This document shows, one piece after another, positions 61,290 through 64,000 of a DNA stretch of 64,000 nt. This stretch comes from an uncultured Oscillospiraceae bacterium (GTDB taxonomy: Bacteria > Bacillota > Clostridia > Oscillospirales > Acutalibacteraceae). Under the pieces are notes generated by a model that did no database searches, was not told where the DNA came from, and saw only the letters and a program-made list of their open reading frames with translations. The position numbers and the translations under genes were made by a program. Location: contig UQOE01000006.1 in assembly GCA_900542575.1 (NCBI GenBank), forward strand, positions 35,654 to 99,653, read 5' to 3'. Every line of letters begins with the position of its first letter. The first letter of the stretch is position 1.

Positions 61290-62651
61290 TTAAAACGTCT
61301 CACCGCGCAGATCATATTCATCTACATCAAAGATATCTACATCGACGAAGTCGCCGGGCTGCATTTCTTTTTCGCCGGTAAAGAATACCAGGCCGTCGAT
61401 TTCAGGGACGCTGCGGTAGGAGCGTCCGACAAAAACATCGTCGTATTTGTTGTACCCTTCGACGACCACTTCCAGTGTTTTTCCGACGCAGGCGCGGTTT
61501 TTTTCAGCCGCTATATCGTGCTGCATCTGCATGATGAGCTCCTGCCGGTGGGTCTTTACCTCGTCCTCCACCTGGTCTTCCATTTCTGCCGCGGCGGTCC
61601 CCTCTTCCGGAGAGAAGACAAAGCAGCCGAGATTGTCGAACTTCATCTCCTTGACGAACTCCGCCAGGTTCTCAAAAGCCTCATCGGTCTCCCCCGGGAA
61701 CCCAGTCATAACCGTGGTCCGGAGGCAGATGTCCGGGATTTCCCGCCGGATCTTCTCAATAAGCGCCGTAAACGACTCCCGGCTCCCCACGCGATGCATG
61801 CGTTTCAGCACACCTGCATCGGCATGCTGCAGCGGAATGTCAAGGTAATGGACCACTTTCGGTTCGGTCTTCATGACCTCGAGCAGCTCGTCCGTAATGC
61901 GCTCGGGGTAGGTGTACAGGAAGCGAATCCAGTGGATTCCGTCAATTTTGGCGAGCTGCCGGAGCAGCTCCGGCAGTTTCAGCTCCCCATAGAGATCTTT
62001 TCCATAGAGCGAAGTGTCCTGGGCAATCAGGATGATTTCCTTCACGCCCCGCGCAGCCAGTGCTGTCGCCTCCGCCGTAATGCTCTCAATTGGGCGGCTG
62101 CGGAAGCGTCCGCGGATAGACGGGATGGCACAGAAGGCGCAGTTGTTGGAACATCCCTCTCCGATTTTCAGGTAGGCCCAGCTGTCCGGCGTGGTCAGCA
62201 GGCGTTCGCCCTCCAGCGGAAGCTGTTCCTTGTCCGGGAACTCCTCTACCTCTTCACCGGCAAAAACCCGGTCCATAACCGAGACGATATCGGCGTCCGC
62301 GCCGATACCGACCACGGCGTCGACTTCCGGAATTTCCTCCCTGATTTCACCCTGATACCGTTCCGACAGGCAGCCGGTCACCACGAGCTTAGAGACCTCC
62401 CCGTCCGATTTATACCCGGCGACGTCCAGAATATTTTCAATGGCCTCTTTCTTGGCCGCCTCAATAAACCCGCAGGTGTTGACGATGACGGCGTCGCACC
62501 CCGCGACGTCATTCTGAATGATATATCCAGCCTCCTGCAGCTTGTCCAGCATAAGTTCGCCGTCGACCTGGTTCTTCGGACATCCGAGAGAGATCATGCC
62601 GATTTTCTTCGGTTTCTCTTTCTTTTCGTGCTTTTTCTTAAACAGTGCCAT
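61290..62651 (-). CDS. rimO: Ribosomal protein S12 methylthiotransferase RimO
   Basis: Radical SAM enzyme that adds a methylthio group to an Asp of ribosomal protein S12. 453 residues, normal length. UPF0004 domain first (IGMISLGCPKNQVDGELML, VNTCGFIEAAKKEAIE and VVTGCLSERY give its three cluster Cys), then the radical SAM core with EGCSNNCAFCAIPSIRG (CxxxCxxC), and a C-terminal TRAM domain (about 385-450). The start has GGAG upstream and a Lys-rich lead. Operon with pgsA. Confidence 0.96.
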   Translation of the reverse strand: MALFKKKHEKKEKPKKIGMISLGCPKNQVDGELMLDKLQEAGYIIQNDVAGCDAVIVNTCGFIEAAKKEAIENILDVAGYKSDGEVSKLVVTGCLSERYQGEIREEIPEVDAVVGIGADADIVSVMDRVFAGEEVEEFPDKEQLPLEGERLLTTPDSWAYLKIGEGCSNNCAFCAIPSIRGRFRSRPIESITAEATALAARGVKEIILIAQDTSLYGKDLYGELKLPELLRQLAKIDGIHWIRFLYTYPERITDELLEVMKTEPKVVHYLDIPLQHADAGVLKRMHRVGSRESFTALIEKIRREIPDICLRTTVMTGFPGETDEAFENLAEFVKEMKFDNLGCFVFSPEEGTAAAEMEDQVEDEVKTHRQELIMQMQHDIAAEKNRACVGKTLEVVVEGYNKYDDVFVGRSYRSVPEIDGLVFFTGEKEMQPGDFVDVDIFDVDEYDLRGETF

Positions 62652-62761
62652 AGTTTACTCCGTTCTTTTCCAGTCTAGATTTAAGTATACCGCACACACT
62701 CACGGTATGGTATGTTAATGTTAGATTATTCCTTTATTATATCGGGAAAGGTGAAGATACG

Positions 62762-63265
62762 ATGAAAAAACTTTTGAGCCTGCTCCTGGCACTGGTTCTG
62801 ACCCTGGGTGTCGGTGCACTCTCGGCCGCTGCCTGCCAAAAGACACCGGTACAGCTGGATCGGATTGAACATGTTTACGGATTCGGCCGCGAAGTGCGCC
62901 AGACCCGCACGACTGCAGCCACTTTCTCCCGCGGCCTCTTCGGCCAGGTCACTGCGGAAAAACAGGACTCTTCCGACTCCTTCGACCCGTACTGGTACCG
63001 CCAGACGCATGCCGCATTGGCGCAGATCCGCCGGTCCACCGGATGCACCGATATTCGTTCTCTGACCCGGGACGACAGCGGGGCCATCCTCTCATTCGAG
63101 GCACGGGACCCCTCCGGCCAGGTGAGCTGGTACTACACATTTTCCTACCAGGAGGACGGTTCTCTGGACCGCGTCCGGATCCACCGGCAGACCATTTATC
63201 CGGAAGGCGTACCGCGGCCGTATGACATGCCGGTCTATGTTATTGAATATCAATATATCTATTAA
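62762..63265 (+). CDS. Small secreted protein of unknown function
   Basis: Exported protein of 167 residues, no family recognised. Signal peptide 1-24 (hydrophobic 4-20, ASA-like site, with Cys25 nearby; not a clear lipobox). The mature part has many Arg/Asp/Tyr residues and repeated aromatic strands at the C-terminus (SWYYTFSYQEDGSLDRVRIH), suggesting a small beta domain. GGAAAGG lies upstream of the ATG. It diverges from rimO and ends 24 bases before the end of an IS element. Confidence 0.7.
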   Translation: MKKLLSLLLALVLTLGVGALSAAACQKTPVQLDRIEHVYGFGREVRQTRTTAATFSRGLFGQVTAEKQDSSDSFDPYWYRQTHAALAQIRRSTGCTDIRSLTRDDSGAILSFEARDPSGQVSWYYTFSYQEDGSLDRVRIHRQTIYPEGVPRPYDMPVYVIEYQYIY

Positions 63266-63288
63266 TATAGAAAGAGAGTCCCCGCGGG

Positions 63289-64000
63289 TGGACCGAACCA
63301 TTTTATTCGGACTGCATAAAAAGCCCCCCTGTAGGGCATTATTGATCTGTAAACTGACGTCGCAATTCCAGCGGCGTCAGTTTTGTACTTGTCTGGATAC
63401 GCTCATTATTGTAAAAATAGATATAGGCTTCTATTTCTTCTCTTGCATCGTCAAATGAAGAATATTTCGTCCGCCTTGTGCATTCTGTTTTCAGAATGGA
63501 AAAAAAGTTCTCAGCCATGGCATTATCATAAGGATTGCCACGGCGTGACATGGATGGAGTAATACCGTGTTTTTGGGTAAAGTGGTAATACTCACTGGAT
63601 GTATACTGGAAGCCTTGGTCGCTGTGGAGCTGTAACTCTGCAGCGACTTTTTCACTTTTCAAGGCTTTGCGAACGGTGTCTATCACGAGCTTGTTGTTTT
63701 GGACTGTACTCATCTTGTACGAAACGATGCTCAGGTCATAGAGATCCCGAATAATGGAAAGATACAAGAAACCTTGTTTGGTTGGAATATAGGAGATATC
63801 CGTTGCCCATTTTTGGTTTGGTCGATCCGCATGGAAATCTCGATTTAAAAGATTGTCATAACGATGCAGAGCCTGGCTGTAATAGATATATCGTCTTCTG
63901 CGCACCTCAGATAGAAGCCCATATTTCCGCATAACACGAAGTACAGTCTTGGGATCACGGTGAATTCCCTGTCGTTCCAGCCAGATTTGGACACGCCGGT
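63289..64000 (-). mobile_element. IS3-family (IS150-like) insertion sequence, partial
   Basis: Right end of an IS: the terminal repeat likely begins TGGACCGAACCATTTTATTC at 63289, typical of IS150-type ends, and lies outside the transposase stop. The left end and the first frame are beyond base 64000, so neither target-site copies nor completeness can be tested. Confidence 0.7.
63339..64000 (-). CDS. IS3-family transposase OrfB (integrase core), partial
   Basis: DDE recombinase of an IS150-group element, N-terminus cut by the window edge; about 220 residues are visible. The frame is open to base 64000 and carries GIHRDPKTVLRVMRKYGL, the usual lead into the catalytic core. The core has WATDISYI (first Asp), LHSDQGFQYTS (second Asp) and MAENFFSILKTE (Glu), with YNNERIQTSTKLTPLE near the end. 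All catalytic residues are present. In this family it is made as a fusion with OrfA by programmed frameshifting; OrfA is outside the window. Confidence 0.93.
   Translation of the reverse strand, partial: RRVQIWLERQGIHRDPKTVLRVMRKYGLLSEVRRRRYIYYSQALHRYDNLLNRDFHADRPNQKWATDISYIPTKQGFLYLSIIRDLYDLSIVSYKMSTVQNNKLVIDTVRKALKSEKVAAELQLHSDQGFQYTSSEYYHFTQKHGITPSMSRRGNPYDNAMAENFFSILKTECTRRTKYSSFDDAREEIEAYIYFYNNERIQTSTKLTPLELRRQFTDQ

Noticed and set aside
1..64000. tRNA, rRNA or CRISPR loci
   Set aside because: None of the intergenic stretches shows a cloverleaf, an rRNA segment, or regularly spaced direct repeats.

Overview
The window looks like a chromosome segment of a low-to-mid GC Gram-positive anaerobe of the class Clostridia, most likely near Ruminococcaceae/Oscillospiraceae. 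This is inferred from gene content: a NiaR-controlled nadABC locus, a family-2 galT, a T-box RNA in front of cysE-cysS, rubredoxin, a sortase, an inverted-order GH3 beta-glucosidase, and strong AGGAGG ribosome binding sites. No tRNA, rRNA or CRISPR array was seen. Most genes lie on the minus strand in compact operons closed by clear hairpin terminators.

Left part (1-11.1 kb): a cell-surface region. A GH25 muramidase (cut by the window edge) and a sortase-fold protein diverge. Then comes a glycan operon on the minus strand (polysaccharide ABC permease and ATPase, nucleotidyltransferase, galE), a second operon (glf, two GT2 glycosyltransferases) that points to a galactofuranose-containing exported polymer, a J-domain/zinc-ribbon membrane pair, and a G5-3D cell-wall protein.

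11.1-23.3 kb: metabolism. proB-proA-proC-mntP form one operon behind a near-perfect promoter. nadB-nadC-niaR and nadA diverge from a short region packed with TGACA/TGTCA half-sites. A CYTH protein, a TIGR04076-like protein, two tandem hypB paralogs, a Cof-type phosphatase, a nicotinamidase-like hydrolase and thrH follow.

23.3-46.7 kb: mixed housekeeping and carbohydrate genes: a HerA-like ATPase, membrane protein, AraC regulator, GIY-YIG and HD proteins, rlmA, rubredoxin, galK-galT, then a long operon acyltransferase-transaldolase-HAD-SGNH-SUV3-like helicase-NERD protein, the GH3 enzyme, glgB, ttcA, a 3-hydroxyacyl-CoA dehydrogenase, and a secreted nuclease with a small downstream partner.

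46.7-64 kb: apbE and a secreted protein with four 31-residue repeats each carry a GTTAGCGTA(T/A)GCTAA(T/C) box just downstream of the promoter, which suggests control by an iron-dependent DtxR-type repressor. A convergent coiled-coil membrane protein lies next to them. rplM-rpsI follow. A three-gene operon (BspA-type leucine-rich repeat protein, DUF2201/VWA protein, MoxR-type AAA ATPase) sits behind a palindromic operator. Then an acyl-CoA-synthetase-like enzyme, the cysteine T-box with cysE-cysS, pgsA, rimO, a small secreted protein, and an IS3-family (IS150-like) element running off the right edge.

The best candidates for something undescribed are the LRR-VWA-MoxR operon, the metal-box regulated apbE/31-residue-repeat pair, the tandem hypB pair in which one copy lost its metal-binding His, and the SUV3 helicase/NERD operon.
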